Source of the DNA: Hippopus hippopus
Taxonomy: Eukaryota > Mollusca > Bivalvia > Cardiida > Cardiidae
NCBI GenBank assembly: GCA_946811185.2
Contig: OX328105.1
Span: 42,842,845 to 42,906,844 of the forward strand
DNA length: 64,000 nucleotides
Direction of reading: 5' to 3'
Shown here: piece by piece, positions 42,676 to 53,647 of the stretch
Layout: every line of letters begins with the position of its first letter
Numbering within the stretch: position 1 is the first letter of the stretch
Notes under the pieces: model-generated
The model's database searches: none
What the model saw: only the letters and a program-made list of their open reading frames with translations
What the model was told of the DNA's origin: nothing
Program-made: the position numbers and the translations under genes

Positions 42676-43194
42676 AAATTGGATTGTATACAGATTTTCA
42701 AGATTTCAAATTTATGACAAATTGTGAAATCATCCAAAACAAATATTTATTTTTACAAATTTTGTTTTCCAAACTATCTCTCCATCAAAGGTTTTTTTTC
42801 TTTTTTACAAAACTATCAGAATGCAGAATTTGACAATGGGCTATTGAGCTAACAAAAAAAAAACACAATGTAACATGCTTTCACACTCGCTTTTTTACAA
42901 CGAAATGAAAAATAGAAATAAAAGCTACAATGCACCAACCTTATTGTATTACCCAATAAATAAGACACAACAACGAAAATAAATCCAATTAAATCGACTA
43001 TTTGTAATCAGTGCAGTACGATTCTTGAACAATACAGTTCAATACTTTGACAGATATCCTAACAAAACTCCCTTACAAACTGTCACAAATAGGATATTTC
43101 TTTTGACTGAAAATATTGGTATTTGTAAACAGTCTAACAGCTAGTTCCGGTCTCAAAATTGCAATATCATACATGCTTTTCTCTTTTGTGATTC
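42676..43194. other. AT-rich non-coding stretch
   Basis: Nothing recognised. Confidence 0.35.
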
Positions 43195-43270
43195 AGCAAA
43201 GCCGACAGCACAGATCAAAGATCAGACTTCACGCTCTGTACAGTCTGATCTTGATCTACATTGGCCACAA
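43195..43270. mobile_element. TTAA-MITE-2 core
   Basis: AGATCAAAGATCAGACTTCA with mirror CAGTCTGATCTTGATCTACA. Further cores of this family lie near 21836-21870, 44690-44740, 47805-47870 and 48110-48175. Confidence 0.6.
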
Positions 43271-43469
43271 TGGCAAGTATAAATATGAAAAGCATTGTAA
43301 GGCTTGATGGCAAACCTACTTCTGGCCAAAAATAAGGAAGCAAAATACGTCATGTCTTGATCACAAAAGCAGTACCATAACCATTGTAAACAATAGTGTG
43401 TAAAAAGCACCTGTATCAATGAATATAATTACAATATGCAGTACTAGTAAAAAGAAACAAGAGGAAAGC

Positions 43470-43552
43470 ATGGTTAGGTACACTGGCTGCCAAGATATAA
43501 TTGAAATACGGTTAAAAAAGGTGTTAAACACCATTCAACCAACCAAATACAA
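43470..43552 (+). mobile_element. SINE 3' part
   Basis: TACACTGGCTGCCAAGATAT, AATTGAAATACGGTT and CACCATTCAACCAACCAAAT. Confidence 0.65.
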
Positions 43553-43571
43553 TTAATAAGTGTACCATACC

Positions 43572-43800
43572 TTAACTCATTACCAAACGCCAAAATTTTA
43601 GGTTTGTCCAATTCGAAAGCATTTGTAGACGACAAAATAAAAGTGACTGAAAATTTGAAATTTGTTTTGTGAAGGGTAGAAAACACTGTGGGAAAAGGAG
43701 AAAATGCTGGTTACCAGAATTTTCTCCTATTCCCACAATGTTTTCCAAAGGCTTCTTTCTCAGGGTGGTCAAAAGTAGGGATTGTGTGGTAATGGGTTAA
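43572..43800 (+). mobile_element. TTAA-MITE-1, intact length 229 bp
   Basis: TTAACTCATTACCAAACGCC to GTGTGGTAATGGGTTAA; full palindrome. About 300 bp past the TBC1D5 stop. Confidence 0.94.
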
Positions 43801-43859
43801 TGTGTAAATAATTTCATGCAGATAGCATCTTAGGAAAATGTATTGCAAAATTACCACTA

Positions 43860-44077
43860 CTTCTTCGCCACCAACAAATTCTAGACTCTTCCAAGTTGAA
43901 AGCATCTGCAGACAACAACGTTGACAGTAATAAAAATAAACTGAACTTCTTTCACAGGGTAGAAAACATTGTGGGAAAACGAGAAAATGTCTGAACAGCA
44001 TTTCCTCCTTTTGCCACAATATTTTCGAACGTCTTCTCCTTCAGGATCATTACATCTCTGCATTGTGTGTTAAATGG
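43860..44077 (+). mobile_element. TTAA-MITE-1 in the probable TBC1D5 3' UTR
   Basis: TTCTTCGCCACCAACAAATT start, core GAGAAAATGTCTGAACAGCA, end TGTGTGTTAAATGG, 19 bp after the stop codon on the gene's strand. Confidence 0.8.
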
Positions 44078-44096
44078 TCACAGAATTTTTTTGGTT

Positions 44097-44624
44097 TTAT
44101 GAAGTGTAAGAACTATGTCTAATTCTATAGAGTGGATTTGGGCTTTCTTCCATGTCCGAATCCATACTAATGTCTGTATTGCCGCTGTCTGGACTCCACG
44201 ATTTGGAAAACTCAGACTCAAACTCATCTGGTCCCCCATTTCTGTACATCCTTCCTTTCTTTGAAGAGGAATGTCGTGATTTACCAGCCATTTTCAAATC
44301 TTCCAACTCAAAATCACTCTGTAACGGAAGTCTGAAGTTCATACTAGAGTTATCTGCTCCTGAATTAAGAGGGTCACTAGGGGAATCAATGGCTTCGGAA
44401 TTCTCCTCACTACTAACATAGAAAATCCTCTTTTGTGCCCCTTTCTCAGATTTTCCATTTCCAGGTCTTCCGTTTTCTTGGTTCACTCTATCAGGGGAAA
44501 GGTCAGAATCAGGTGAAGTGGAAGATACCTCCATTTTGTAATGGTTGTAGTTAATGTTGATTTCCTCGTCCTCATCAAGCAGAGTTTGTGTAAACCTCAA
44601 CGTTCCTTTAAGAACATCTCGGAC
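44097..44624 (-). CDS. TBC1D5: TBC1D5 terminal exon j: acidic C-terminal tail and stop
   Basis: 528 nt from acceptor TACTTTCAG to a TAA stop, 175 residues. It opens with VRDVLKGTLRFTQTLLDEDE, which continues the helical region (KDILKGSLRF type) of TBC1D5, then becomes a Ser/Asp/Glu/Asn-rich disordered tail ending in NPLYRIRHSSYTS. I see no clear W/F/YxxL LC3-binding motif in the last 40 residues. The last intron upstream is 6.5 kb. A MITE hairpin begins 19 bp after the stop and so probably lies in the 3' UTR; no AATAAA signal was identified for the transcript end. Confidence 0.93.
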   Translation of the reverse strand, partial: VRDVLKGTLRFTQTLLDEDEEININYNHYKMEVSSTSPDSDLSPDRVNQENGRPGNGKSEKGAQKRIFYVSSEENSEAIDSPSDPLNSGADNSSMNFRLPLQSDFELEDLKMAGKSRHSSSKKGRMYRNGGPDEFESEFSKSWSPDSGNTDISMDSDMEESPNPLYRIRHSSYTS

Positions 44625-44764
44625 CTGAAAGTACATGTTAGTAAACAAACTTAAAAAATCATCTATAGTTCTGTGAATAGTTCAGACAAAGATATGACTA
44701 CACAGAAAGTGTAGTATGATCTTAGATCTGTACTATCCTTTATGTTTTGAGATAACCTATATTC

Positions 44765-44984
44765 TTAACTTGATACCAAACTACAAAATTTAAGACTGGT
44801 CCTAATTGAAAGCATTACCAGATGACAAGTCAAATGTGACTCAAATGATGGAATTTGTATTTGAAAAAGTAGAAAACATTGGGGGGTTACCAGCATTTTC
44901 TTCTTTTTCCACAATGCTTTCAATAGGCTTCTTCCTCAAGGGAAGATTCTTTAAACTCAGGATTTTGTGGTAAAGGGATAAACA
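44765..44984 (+). mobile_element. TTAA-MITE-1, one palindrome arm lost
   Basis: TTAACTTGATACCAAACTAC to TTGTGGTAAAGGGATAA; GTTACCAGCATTTTCTTC arm only. Confidence 0.85.
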
Positions 44985-45665
44985 ACCTTCAAATTTCCAT
45001 TTCTTTATGACCCCTAACACCCCTCCCCCTTTCAACACAATTTTTTAATCGGTCGGCCTGAGCCAGATGATTAGAGAGACCATAAATTTTGAAAACCCGT
45101 CTACTGAGGGCAAACTGATGTAACAGCAACTCGTAACAGCATTCACTTACAACATTACAAGGCTTAACAAGCCTGTCGTGACCTTATTACATTTACTACT
45201 TTCGGTTGAGAGCAAGAATGAGTAAACAGTCCTAGTAAGGAGGCCTCAAGTAATCCCATCATCAACATTTCAACAAAATGTCTGTTTGTAAAACAGTCAT
45301 GCCCCCCTACTGCCACATTTATACAGGAAGTGGCACAGTTCATAAACTGATATCAAAAGAATTGATTGGGAAATATCAATGTCATCTTTTTGATTTATAG
45401 CCCACTTCAATTGTTAAACGTGATAATCTGTCAACAGTTCGCATAATTATACACACCACCATATGTATACATACAAGATTGTAAACAGTCACCGATACAT
45501 AGACTGGGTTATCGATTTTCTTTTCGGCACGCGTGTTCGACTTCCGCTTTTTCCCAGTTGACTTCGATGCTTACTACGTCCCCGATAATACGCGAATAAA
45601 ATGTTGGAGCCACAAGTTGAGCCACATATGATGATTTTTGAGACACTTTAATTTTTTTTGAGCAA

Positions 45666-45710
45666 ATGGCTCAAGTGGCAAACGGCAGCGCGGGCCCTGA
45701 ATCATCTGGT
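45666..45710 (+). other. Possible stranded first exon, MAQVANGSAGPESSG
   Basis: An ATG after a CpG-richer 120 bp (ACGCGTG, CGCGAAT) opens a frame reading MAQVANGSAGPESSGG. It then runs straight into the first unit of a 158-bp tandem repeat at 45711. The peptide looks like a protein N-terminus but I do not recognise it. No donor is clear, and the site lies antisense inside the last TBC1D5 intron. Confidence 0.2.
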
Positions 45711-46660
45711 GGTCACTGTGACCTTGACCTTTCACGGATTAACCTTAAAATCGATAGGGATCATTTACACTCCGAGATGAATATCTGTACAGAATTTGAA
45801 GAACCTATGTCAATTCTGTGTCTAGTTATCATCTGGACAAGGTTTGGTCTATATATCATTAAGTTGAAGGCCACTGTGACCTTGACCTTTGAAGGATTAA
45901 TCTCAAAATCGATAGGGATCATCTGCACTCCAAGACAAATGTCTATGCCAAATTTGACGAACCTAGGTCAATTCTATGTCTAGTTATCATCCGGACAATG
46001 TTTGGTCTATATATCATTAAGTTGAAGGCCACTGTGACCTTGACCTTTGAAGGATTAATCTCAAAATCGATAGGGATCATCTGCACTTCGAGACGAATGT
46101 CTGTGCCAAATTTGACGAACCTAGGTCAATTCTGTGTCTAGTTATCATCCGGACAAGGTTTAGTCTATATATCAACATGTTGACGGTCACTGTGACCTTG
46201 ACCTTTGACTGATTGACCTTAAAATCAATAGGGATCATCTATACTCCGAGATGCATGTCTGTGCCAAATTTGACGAACCTAGGTCAATTCTGTGTCTAGT
46301 TATCATCCGGACAAGGTTTGGTCTATATATCAACATGTTGACGGTCACTGTGACCTTGACCTTTGACCGATTGACCTCAAAATCAATAGGGATCATCTAC
46401 ACTCCGACACGCATGTCTGTGCCAAATTTGATGAACCTAGGTCAATTCTGTGTCTAGTTATCATCCGGACAAGGTTTGGTCTATATATCAACATGTTGAC
46501 GGTCACTGACCTTGACCTTTGACCGATTGACCTCAAAATCAATAGGGATCATCTACACTCCAAGACGCATGTCTGTGCCAAATTTTACAAACCTAGGTCA
46601 ATTCTGTGTCTAGTTATCATCCAGACAAGGTAAGGTCTACCGACTGACCAACCGATCGAC
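45711..46660 (+). repeat. Six 158-bp tandem units, GGTCACTGTGACCTTGACCT
   Basis: Units start at 45711, 45869, 46027, 46185, 46343 and 46501, exactly 158 bp apart. They carry TCGATAGGGATCATC, CCAAATTTGACGAACCTAGG and TCATCCGGACAAGGTTTGG. The array ends in CCGACTGACCAACCGATCGA and a GGGGGGCATAATTATG tail. Confidence 0.9.
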
Positions 46661-47544
46661 CTACCGACCAACCGACATTAGTAAAGCAATATACCCCCAC
46701 TTCGTTGAAGGGGGGCATAATTATGCAATAAACGGCAATTACAACTTGTTTAGCATTAAATTTTATCATATTACCAACATAATCAAAATGTCTAGCAAAC
46801 AGAAACTGAAAAACTTGCAGCAGTTTACTTTCAAAACAGTTATCAGAAATGGGGTCAGTAATGATGGGTAATTTATGAATGAAACACGAGCAAATCAAGT
46901 AAAATCGCATGATGTAAACACATTCTGTAGTCGTCTACCGTCCATCTTATTCGGGAAACTTCGAGTAGGTCGTTGATTACCTCTATACGTAGTTACGGGA
47001 TTGGCCGAGTTGTGACGAGTGTTGTCCGTATATGTTGCAGGTGTTGAAAGTTCATGGGTCATCTAGGGTTGGAGCAAAGATAAAATCGCTACAGAAGGGA
47101 GTTTGTAAGGAATATTGTTTTAAATAATGTAAGAATTTAGATTGCACTGCTTTAGAGCAAAGTGATGTAAATGCTACTCGTAACAGGCGCAAGTTTAAAA
47201 TAGTGATTGGCCGTGGGTTGTTTAATGCTAATGAGGCAAAAAGGTGTGAAGCTGTGAGGGAAAGGGATGTAAAGTTGTGTAAGGGTTATGACCTCTAACT
47301 TCTAAGTAGTGGAGAGGTCATTATGTAAGCATTTTTAGAATGGACTGGCGATCCCACGCCTGCAACTAAACTAGCCAGACTGTCCATACACAATACTGAC
47401 AAGCATATATACCTGATTACGCATCTTTCAGCATCAGATGTGTTAATCTTTTATAGCCTCTTACAGACTCGGCACTACCATGTTGTACGGTCACTGACAC
47501 ATTTCATCTTGATGAGCTTAGACTGGAATCAGTCTGCTGCCCTT
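46661..47544. other. Non-coding stretch with weak coding-like pieces
   Basis: No gene assigned. See the relic at 47145-47299. Confidence 0.3.
47145..47299 (+). other. Coding-like relic, unidentified
   Basis: An open stretch of about 50 codons with no ATG reads EQSDVNATRNRRKFKIVIGR and ends KLCKGYDL then TAA. It is basic and codon-like. It could be the tail of a decayed mobile-element protein; nothing upstream in frame supports a gene. Confidence 0.2.
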
Positions 47545-47690
47545 GACAAAACAGTCCTGTGGGGCTTTGAAAAAATATAGTTGGAAAGAGGAAAGAGAGA
47601 AAATGCTTGTAACCAGCATTATATCTTTTTCTAACAGCATTTTCTTCACCATATGAAAGTTTTCAAAATAAAACTTTGTCATCTGGTTGA
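47545..47690 (-). mobile_element. TTAA-MITE-1, decayed
   Basis: GAGAAAATGCTTGTAACCAG core with flanking weak arms. Confidence 0.55.
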
Positions 47691-48310
47691 CTTAAACAGA
47701 GCAGAAACTGCAATATAAATACGCTCACTTAAGATTTTATAATTCTCTGTGTCTGAATCAACGGACAAGGGAAAAGTTTAGAGGGCTAAGCATAACTTAT
47801 GTTGCCTTTGCGGAGAGTGCAGATTCAGACCAGACTGTATAGAACATTGAGATATTCTAGTCAAGACAGCAAATACCCTTCAACAATTAGGGTGCTTTTC
47901 CAAGCTTGACATGTCTCTTTCATTAATTCAGGGTTTTAAAGTAAAACTCTCAACAACATGTATATCTTATCGGATACTTCATATTAGTTGATTCTCATCC
48001 TTTCCACAAGGTCCCGTTTTACAGATAAAGAGCACAAGGTTTACTGCAGCTTTGCTCCTCGCTTATTAGAATAAATCAAATACATGATCTGTATAGGTCA
48101 AGGTTAAGAAAAGTTGCTTTTGCAGACAATAAAAGATCAAGATCAGACTGTCCTTTGAGTGCAGTGCAGATCAATAATACAAACACAGATATCTTAGATT
48201 ATAATGTTATGTTCAGGTAGGATATAGATCTACATGAAAAAAAAAACGTCCATGAAAATGTTTGGATACTGGTTTCTGACTGGAAAAGGCCAGTAGGTTA
48301 ACTCAGAGTT

Positions 48311-48545
48311 TTAACTCTTTACACCACACAATCCCATTTTGAACAACCTTGAGGGAAAAGGCTATTGAAAACATTGTAGAAAAGGGGGAAATACTGATAA
48401 CCATCATTTTCTCCTTTTACCACGATGTTTTCAACCCTTTCAACGATCAAACTCATTATTTGGGCTACAGTCAAATTCAATTCACAGTGTACAAATGCTT
48501 TCGATTTTGACAAGTCTAAAATTTTTTGGGATGGTGAAGCGTTGA
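48311..48545 (-). mobile_element. TTAA-MITE-1 copy
   Basis: TTAACTCTTTACACCACACA to GATGGTGAAGCGTTGA; palindrome with several changes. Confidence 0.85.
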
Positions 48546-48570
48546 CGGTTACGTAGTTACCAGTATTAGC

Positions 48571-49729
48571 TAGTGGTGGGCCGATGATCAATTATAGTCG
48601 AAAGTCAGTTGGTTTTGGCTTCCGATTGCGATAATCGATTGAGAAATCCTGGAATCGATTGTAGTCGGTACCGAAATTCGCTTGGTCCCCAAAGGTGAAC
48701 ACTGGTTTTTAAGCACTTGCTTTTGCGACTAATATTAATCACACTCTTGGGTTCAACATGGTGGAAAACAAACACCAAAATTGGCCGGAAAAAATGAGCA
48801 AGAAATTTTTATCAGTGGTTGTCTTGACAAAACTTGACAACTCGGTAAGCTTCTCATTTGACCTCTGACCCCGGGTTTTGACGCTTGGAAATTTGGAATG
48901 ACACATCTTTGACGTTCAAATATATCTGCCTAAATGTCAATTTGATGCATGAAATTAGCATCTAAAACTTCACATAACTTAGCTTGCATGCGTCCGGCAG
49001 AAATATGGCTTTAATAAACACGATCAGTATCAAACGCGAAGGACACGCGTGGCTCTGTTTATCACAGGCAATCAAGCTGGCGAGTCATTTATAAAAGTAA
49101 TACAGTTGTTAATCCTCTTTTCTAGTGTAAAGTGACAGATTTTAAAGTTAGCTGCTATTCAAAATGACAGAAATATGTCAAATCATGCCGTAATACTTCT
49201 CCAAAAATTTATTGATATGATAAATAGAAAGCAAAAAAGAAAAACGTGAAAATCCATGACACTACAATGATCAGCATGGCATCGTCCAATCAGAAGCATT
49301 TCAAACTATCTTCTCATCTTTAATAATGAATTTAAACAGTGAATTTACACAAATACCTGAATAAAACAATAAGTGGAAGCTAAAATTCTGTTCATGTGTG
49401 AAAAAAAATGGTAGTATTATGAAATGAAAATTTAGATCTATAACAGACGGGGGGGAGTTTGTCGTCTGCAAATGCTTGAAATGTCCGATTTTTTTTTTAA
49501 CTGGTTTGGAAATTAAGATTTAAGGACCAATATAAATGGTATTACGGGGTAAATAAAGCAAAGAATTTAATGGTAATATATAATGTAGACAAATTTTCAC
49601 AGTATTTAAAGCAAAAGGGCCTTCTCAGTGAAACGGAGAAACCGATTGTACAACCGATAGCTAGTTGGTTTGCTCTTCCGATTATAAAGCGATAATCGAT
49701 TGTGATTTTAAACCGATTGCCCAACACTA
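48571..49729. mobile_element. 1159-bp hAT-like non-autonomous element
   Basis: Ends TAGTGGTGGGC and inverted TAGTGTTGGGC, flanked by GTATTAGC at 48563-48570 and 49730-49737: an exact 8-bp duplication as hAT transposases make. Subterminal TCGATTG/ATAATCGAT motifs repeat near both ends. No transposase frame; a TTAA-MITE-1 scrap (GTTTGTCGTCTGCAAATGCT) lies at 49455-49497. It sits in the last TBC1D5 intron. Confidence 0.85.
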
Positions 49730-49737
49730 GTATTAGC

Positions 49738-50309
49738 TACATTCTTTGGAAGTACGGTAGGGAAATTTGGCAAGCAGACGTTCTGGCCTGGGTGATTCGA
49801 CCCAGGACAATTTAGCCAGCCAAAATATTAGGTACGACAATTTATCTAGATAAATACAATGGCTTGTTAAAAATGGGAGAAATAGATAGCCCACTAGCAG
49901 CCAAAAATAAACAATTCTGGAGTCAAAATGCAAACACATTTTATACGACTTATTCATACTATTTTAAAGTATGGATATTATTAATAGTCTGACAATGTGT
50001 TACAGTACAGTCTGTTCATGTTCCAATCGTCAGTAGAAAAGTGAGTCTTAAAACTAGAATTAAAGTTACCAGAGTTGCTAAAGAATATTAAATTTTATGT
50101 TCGTGTATGTATGTGTGTGTTTTCTTTTTTATTCTTTAATGAAAGGGTGGTAGGTATTGATAATATTCTAAGAGTGACGTCTAAAACTTGATAATAGGTA
50201 CTGCTGATTAGAATCCCATATCTTTTCCCTCTGTTGCTGACGGCTGGCAAATATCTACTTAAAACATTCAGTTAAACTACTAATTTGTAAAAGATAGGTT
50301 AAAAAAAAA
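49738..50309. other. Unassigned intronic stretch
   Basis: Nothing recognised. Confidence 0.3.
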
Positions 50310-50460
50310 AGCTCCCAGGTGGCTCAGTTGTATGGTGTAGGATTTGACACCTGTGTTTTTCGTGGGAGTGTCATCGGGTAGGATACCTCAGGGCCCTTGC
50401 CTAGTACGAGTGAAATCCATGACATACATGAAAAGCAGGCTGTCAAATGGATTTCTTAAT
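50310..50460 (+). mobile_element. tRNA-derived SINE head and body
   Basis: CCCAGGTGGCTCAGTTGTAT, then TGCCTAGTACGAGTGAAATC and CATGACATACATGA; B box degenerate; tail missing. Confidence 0.6.
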
Positions 50461-51143
50461 CCATTATCAACTATAATCAAGGGTCTAATCCAGTATAAAA
50501 GGCAATATAATATGGGGTTCTTACTCCCATACACAATTCAAACAACTACCATTTGATTTGTGATTTTCAAAATAGTCTGGTTATTCAGTGTCAACCGATT
50601 ACAGTGCTGACAGCACTTTGATTTTAAAATGCATCTATGTTTTGAGTATTTGTTCATACTGATTTTTGTTATTCTACAAGTACATGTATAATTCTGCAAC
50701 ATACAAAACATGACTTGGAAGCACAAAACAGTTAGTGTATTGTAAAAATCCTATCATTTTAACCACAGATTAAATTGAGTGAAATGTTTCCTGTCTGTTT
50801 ATCACCGATAAATCACCTGAGAGCATAGATCGTTGATCTAATGACATACTTTTTGTAGTCTAATCTTAGGTCAACGCTATAAAACTTTTCTTTGTGCTCA
50901 ACTGAGCTAAGCATGAAATTTCAAAGGTGTATGAATTTAACTTGGTAAACCTTTTATAGTACCTTTTGAATTTTAGAGCTTGCTTTGTTACTATTTAATC
51001 AAAATCTTTATTTCAGATTTTCATACTATCTTTATGCATGAAAGAGACATCAAGTTTGAGCGAGAAATCAACTGAGCATGGACACAAGTTTTATAAGCAA
51101 AGGCATTGCAAAAGTATCTAGACAACAAATTGTAAATACCAAC

Positions 51144-51223
51144 CTGTTTAATACCAGCAATGGCAACAAGTATCTCATCCTCATTATCTAGAGACTGACG
51201 CAACATTTCAGCTTGCAGTTTTT
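51144..51223 (-). CDS. TBC1D5: TBC1D5 exon i: EDEILVAIAGIKQ helix
   Basis: 80 nt, acceptor TTTCAACAG, donor GTTGGT. It completes a glutamate codon and reads KLQAEMLRQSLDNEDEILVA then IAGIKQ, ending on a full codon. It matches the helix that continues from the MCKYCA motif in TBC1D5. Confidence 0.93.
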
Positions 51224-51275
51224 CTGTTGAAACAAGAAATAATTTTAAGAACAGTTCTTCAGACAATTATTCACA

Positions 51276-51567
51276 TTAATTTTTCACCAAACAACAAAAT
51301 CTTGAATCTTAGGAACTGAAGCATCCGCAGACAACAGATTCAACGGTGATACAAATGAATCGAAATTTTATGACAATGTAGAGAACAATGTGTGAAAAGG
51401 AGAAAATGCTGGTTACCAGCTTTTTCTCCTTTTCCCACAATGTTTTCAAAACCCTTCTCTTCAAAGGTCATTAACACTCAGGTAGCTTTTTCTCCTTTTC
51501 CCACAATGTTTTCAAAACCCTTCTCTTCAAAGGTCATTAACACTCAGGGTAGTGTGGTAGAGGATTA
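51276..51567 (+). mobile_element. TTAA-MITE-1 with a 66-bp tandem duplication
   Basis: TTAATTTTTCACCAAACAAC to GTAGAGGATTAA. The block from AGCTTTTTCTCC to TAACACTCAGG is present twice (from 51418 and 51484). Confidence 0.85.
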
Positions 51568-51727
51568 AATACACAGCTCAAGGAACCAAGTGCCCAAAAC
51601 TTCAACAACTGATAACTGAAGGACTGGATGAACCAACTCATGGTGTCCCAAACCCAGCTGTGGCAGGGGTGTTCAAAAACTATCTACAAAAGGGTCATAA
51701 CTATGGTGATGAAGCAACTATTTATAT

Positions 51728-51782
51728 AACCCTGAGAAAGATGCCTTTTGAAAACATTGTGGGAAAAGAAGAAAATGCTGGA
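51728..51782 (-). mobile_element. TTAA-MITE-1 fragment
   Basis: AACCCTGAGAAAGATGCC through GAAGAAAATGCTGG only. Confidence 0.65.
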
Positions 51783-51954
51783 CAAATTTTATTAAATATT
51801 TCTGTTTATTTAGCTCCCTAACTGCAGGTAACATTCAGATTCGTGTATCCATACAAGTCTCAAATTGCGTTGATTTGTATACAGAATGTTTTAGCATACA
51901 ACCACATTTCCAAAAATATTCAAAATCACTCCTGCATTACTCATTGGTACAGTA

Positions 51955-52157
51955 TAGGACTCATAACATGAAGGCCCCGAGTTCGAGCCTCACTGGAAAC
52001 ACTGTGTTTTTCATTAGTGTGTCTTTGGGCACACTTCAGAGCCCTAGCCCAGTGCTGGTAAAACCCAGGACATACAAGAATAAGCAAGTTGTCCCCTTGT
52101 TGTGATACTACTGAAATGATGTTGAAAGTGGCGTAAAACACCATTCATTCAATCAAT
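51955..52157 (+). mobile_element. tRNA-derived SINE
   Basis: Good B box GAGTTCGAGCCTC, AACCCAGGACATACAAG, GATGTTGAAAGTGGCG and tail CATTCATTCAATCAATT; A-box part missing. Confidence 0.72.
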
Positions 52158-52173
52158 TATAAAGTAAGCTTAC

Positions 52174-52273
52174 CTATATGATGATCTAGTTTGTTAGCAC
52201 AATATTTACACATTGATTCTTTATCATTTAGAAGTCCCCTGTAGGCTGCTAACTCAGCTTCAATAGTTGGATC
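52174..52273 (-). CDS. TBC1D5: TBC1D5 exon h: coiled-coil with MCKYCANKLD
   Basis: 100 nt, acceptor TTGTTACAG, donor GTAAGC; phase 0 in, one base over. It encodes DPTIEAELAAYRGLLNDKES then MCKYCANKLDHHI, aligning with the conserved MCKYCA helix in the C-terminal part of TBC1D5. A SINE tail ends about 16 bp past the donor. Confidence 0.93.
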
Positions 52274-52621
52274 CTGTAACAAGCAACGGAAAACTGAGCT
52301 TTTCCATGAAATAATCGATCTTAAAAGGGCAGATTATAACAAAAAAAAAACCCAACAGATTTTGCTTTTCAAGTTTTTCAGAAAGTAATAAAAAACAAGG
52401 CTTAGTTATGTACAAAAATAAAACTTAAAATTAAAAGTTTGCCAAAAATGCATGTAGAAAACACACAGAGTTACAGAAATATTTAGGTCTTTTTAACTGT
52501 AAAATTCCATAAGCCAACTGGTATCTAATAATGTTTAAAATGTATTCAAAAGCCGTCATCCATATTGGTATAATAACATAGAATTGTTTAGTCAATGGCA
52601 CAAACAAAAGAGGGTACTCAC

Positions 52622-52851
52622 TATGCTTTCATTTCTCTTATTTTTCTGTCGAGCATGATTTGGAAGTGTAGAATTTCTAACTGGACTGCCAGTACCAGAG
52701 ACTTCACCTGGTGTAGAGACAGCTGACCTTGCCAATTGGTTTGTTAAACTTCCACTTGAAGCAGCAGATCTGAACATTGAATCCTCAACCTGAGACAAGC
52801 TGGCTGTTGAGCCACGTTTATGCTGGGGCACTGTGCCAGGGGTTGGTGATA
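52622..52851 (-). CDS. TBC1D5: TBC1D5 exon g: Ser/Thr-rich disordered region
   Basis: 230 nt, acceptor CATTTCCAG, donor GTGAGT. It begins by completing a valine codon, then SPTPGTVPQHKRGSTASLSQ and a long Ser/Thr/Gly-rich stretch ending in KNKRNESI. Composition is that of a disordered, probably phosphorylated linker. Low sequence conservation is expected; exon status rests on matching splice sites and phase on both sides. Confidence 0.85.
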
Positions 52852-52959
52852 CTGGAAATGAGATATATGCAGAAAAATCTGAATTTTCTGTCAACTATCA
52901 TAAGCCTCTGTTTGGCAAAAAAAAATAAATAAAAGATAGAGCGTCTTATCTTACATAGT

Positions 52960-53487
52960 TTTAGAATTCATTTTACTGCCATTTTCATGAGTATCAGACT
53001 GAAAAGATGGCCTCTAGAGTGCATACAATGTTTTTCCAAGAATTTCCAGGGACCTACTTTCTGACCTGATGTTACCTAATTTGCAATTTCGTATGAGATA
53101 TTATCAGATAAACATTCTGACCAAAGTGTATCTTTTGACCTGATGTTATCTATGGTAATGTCAAACTTGTATGAGATACAATGTATTATCAAAACAAACA
53201 TTCTGACCAAAGTTTATCAACCTGAAAATGTTTTAGCCTCTAGACTGCACACAAAGTTCTTCCAGCAAATTGTCCTAGTGACCTACTTTTTGCCACAATG
53301 TGACCCAATTTCACACTTACCTGTGATATTACAGAGGCAAATATTCTGATCAAATTTCACCAGTATTGGACAGACAATGTGGCCTTGAGAATGCACACAA
53401 TCTAATTGTTGAGGCTCAGATAATGCATGAAGGACACAGTACAATCACAAAAGCTTACCATAAGCACTTCATGCTCAGGTGAGATAA
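52960..53487 (+). repeat. Element with 145-bp units, CTCAGGTGAGA tail
   Basis: Units with GACTGAAAAGATGGCCTCTA, GACCTACTTT and ACATTCTGACCAAAG; tail AGCACTTCATGCTCAGGTGA. Confidence 0.72.
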
Positions 53488-53647
53488 AAATAAGAATAAT
53501 CTACATAAATAAAGAGGTCACACAAATATAAATGTGAAACATGGTGAAAAAAGGAAAAATTGCTAGTTTCAAGCAATTGTAATAAGTGATTTCGCAGTAT
53601 GCCACAAGGTTTTAAGTCAGGATCTACTGGTCCTTCAGGTAGCCATG

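Noticed and set aside
44152..44421. Plus-strand 89-codon frame
   Set aside because: It is the antisense shadow of the TBC1D5 terminal exon.
46251..46457. 68-codon frame
   Set aside because: It lies wholly in the 158-bp tandem repeat, and the same peptide repeats per unit.
46784..46866. Short frame MSSKQKLKNLQQFTFK, possible start of a transposase
   Set aside because: Only 27 codons, no zinc-finger or catalytic motif, no continuation.
48758..48846. ATG frame MVENKHQNWPEKMSK inside the hAT-like element, possible transposase start
   Set aside because: It ends quickly and lacks any BED finger or hAT dimerisation motif.
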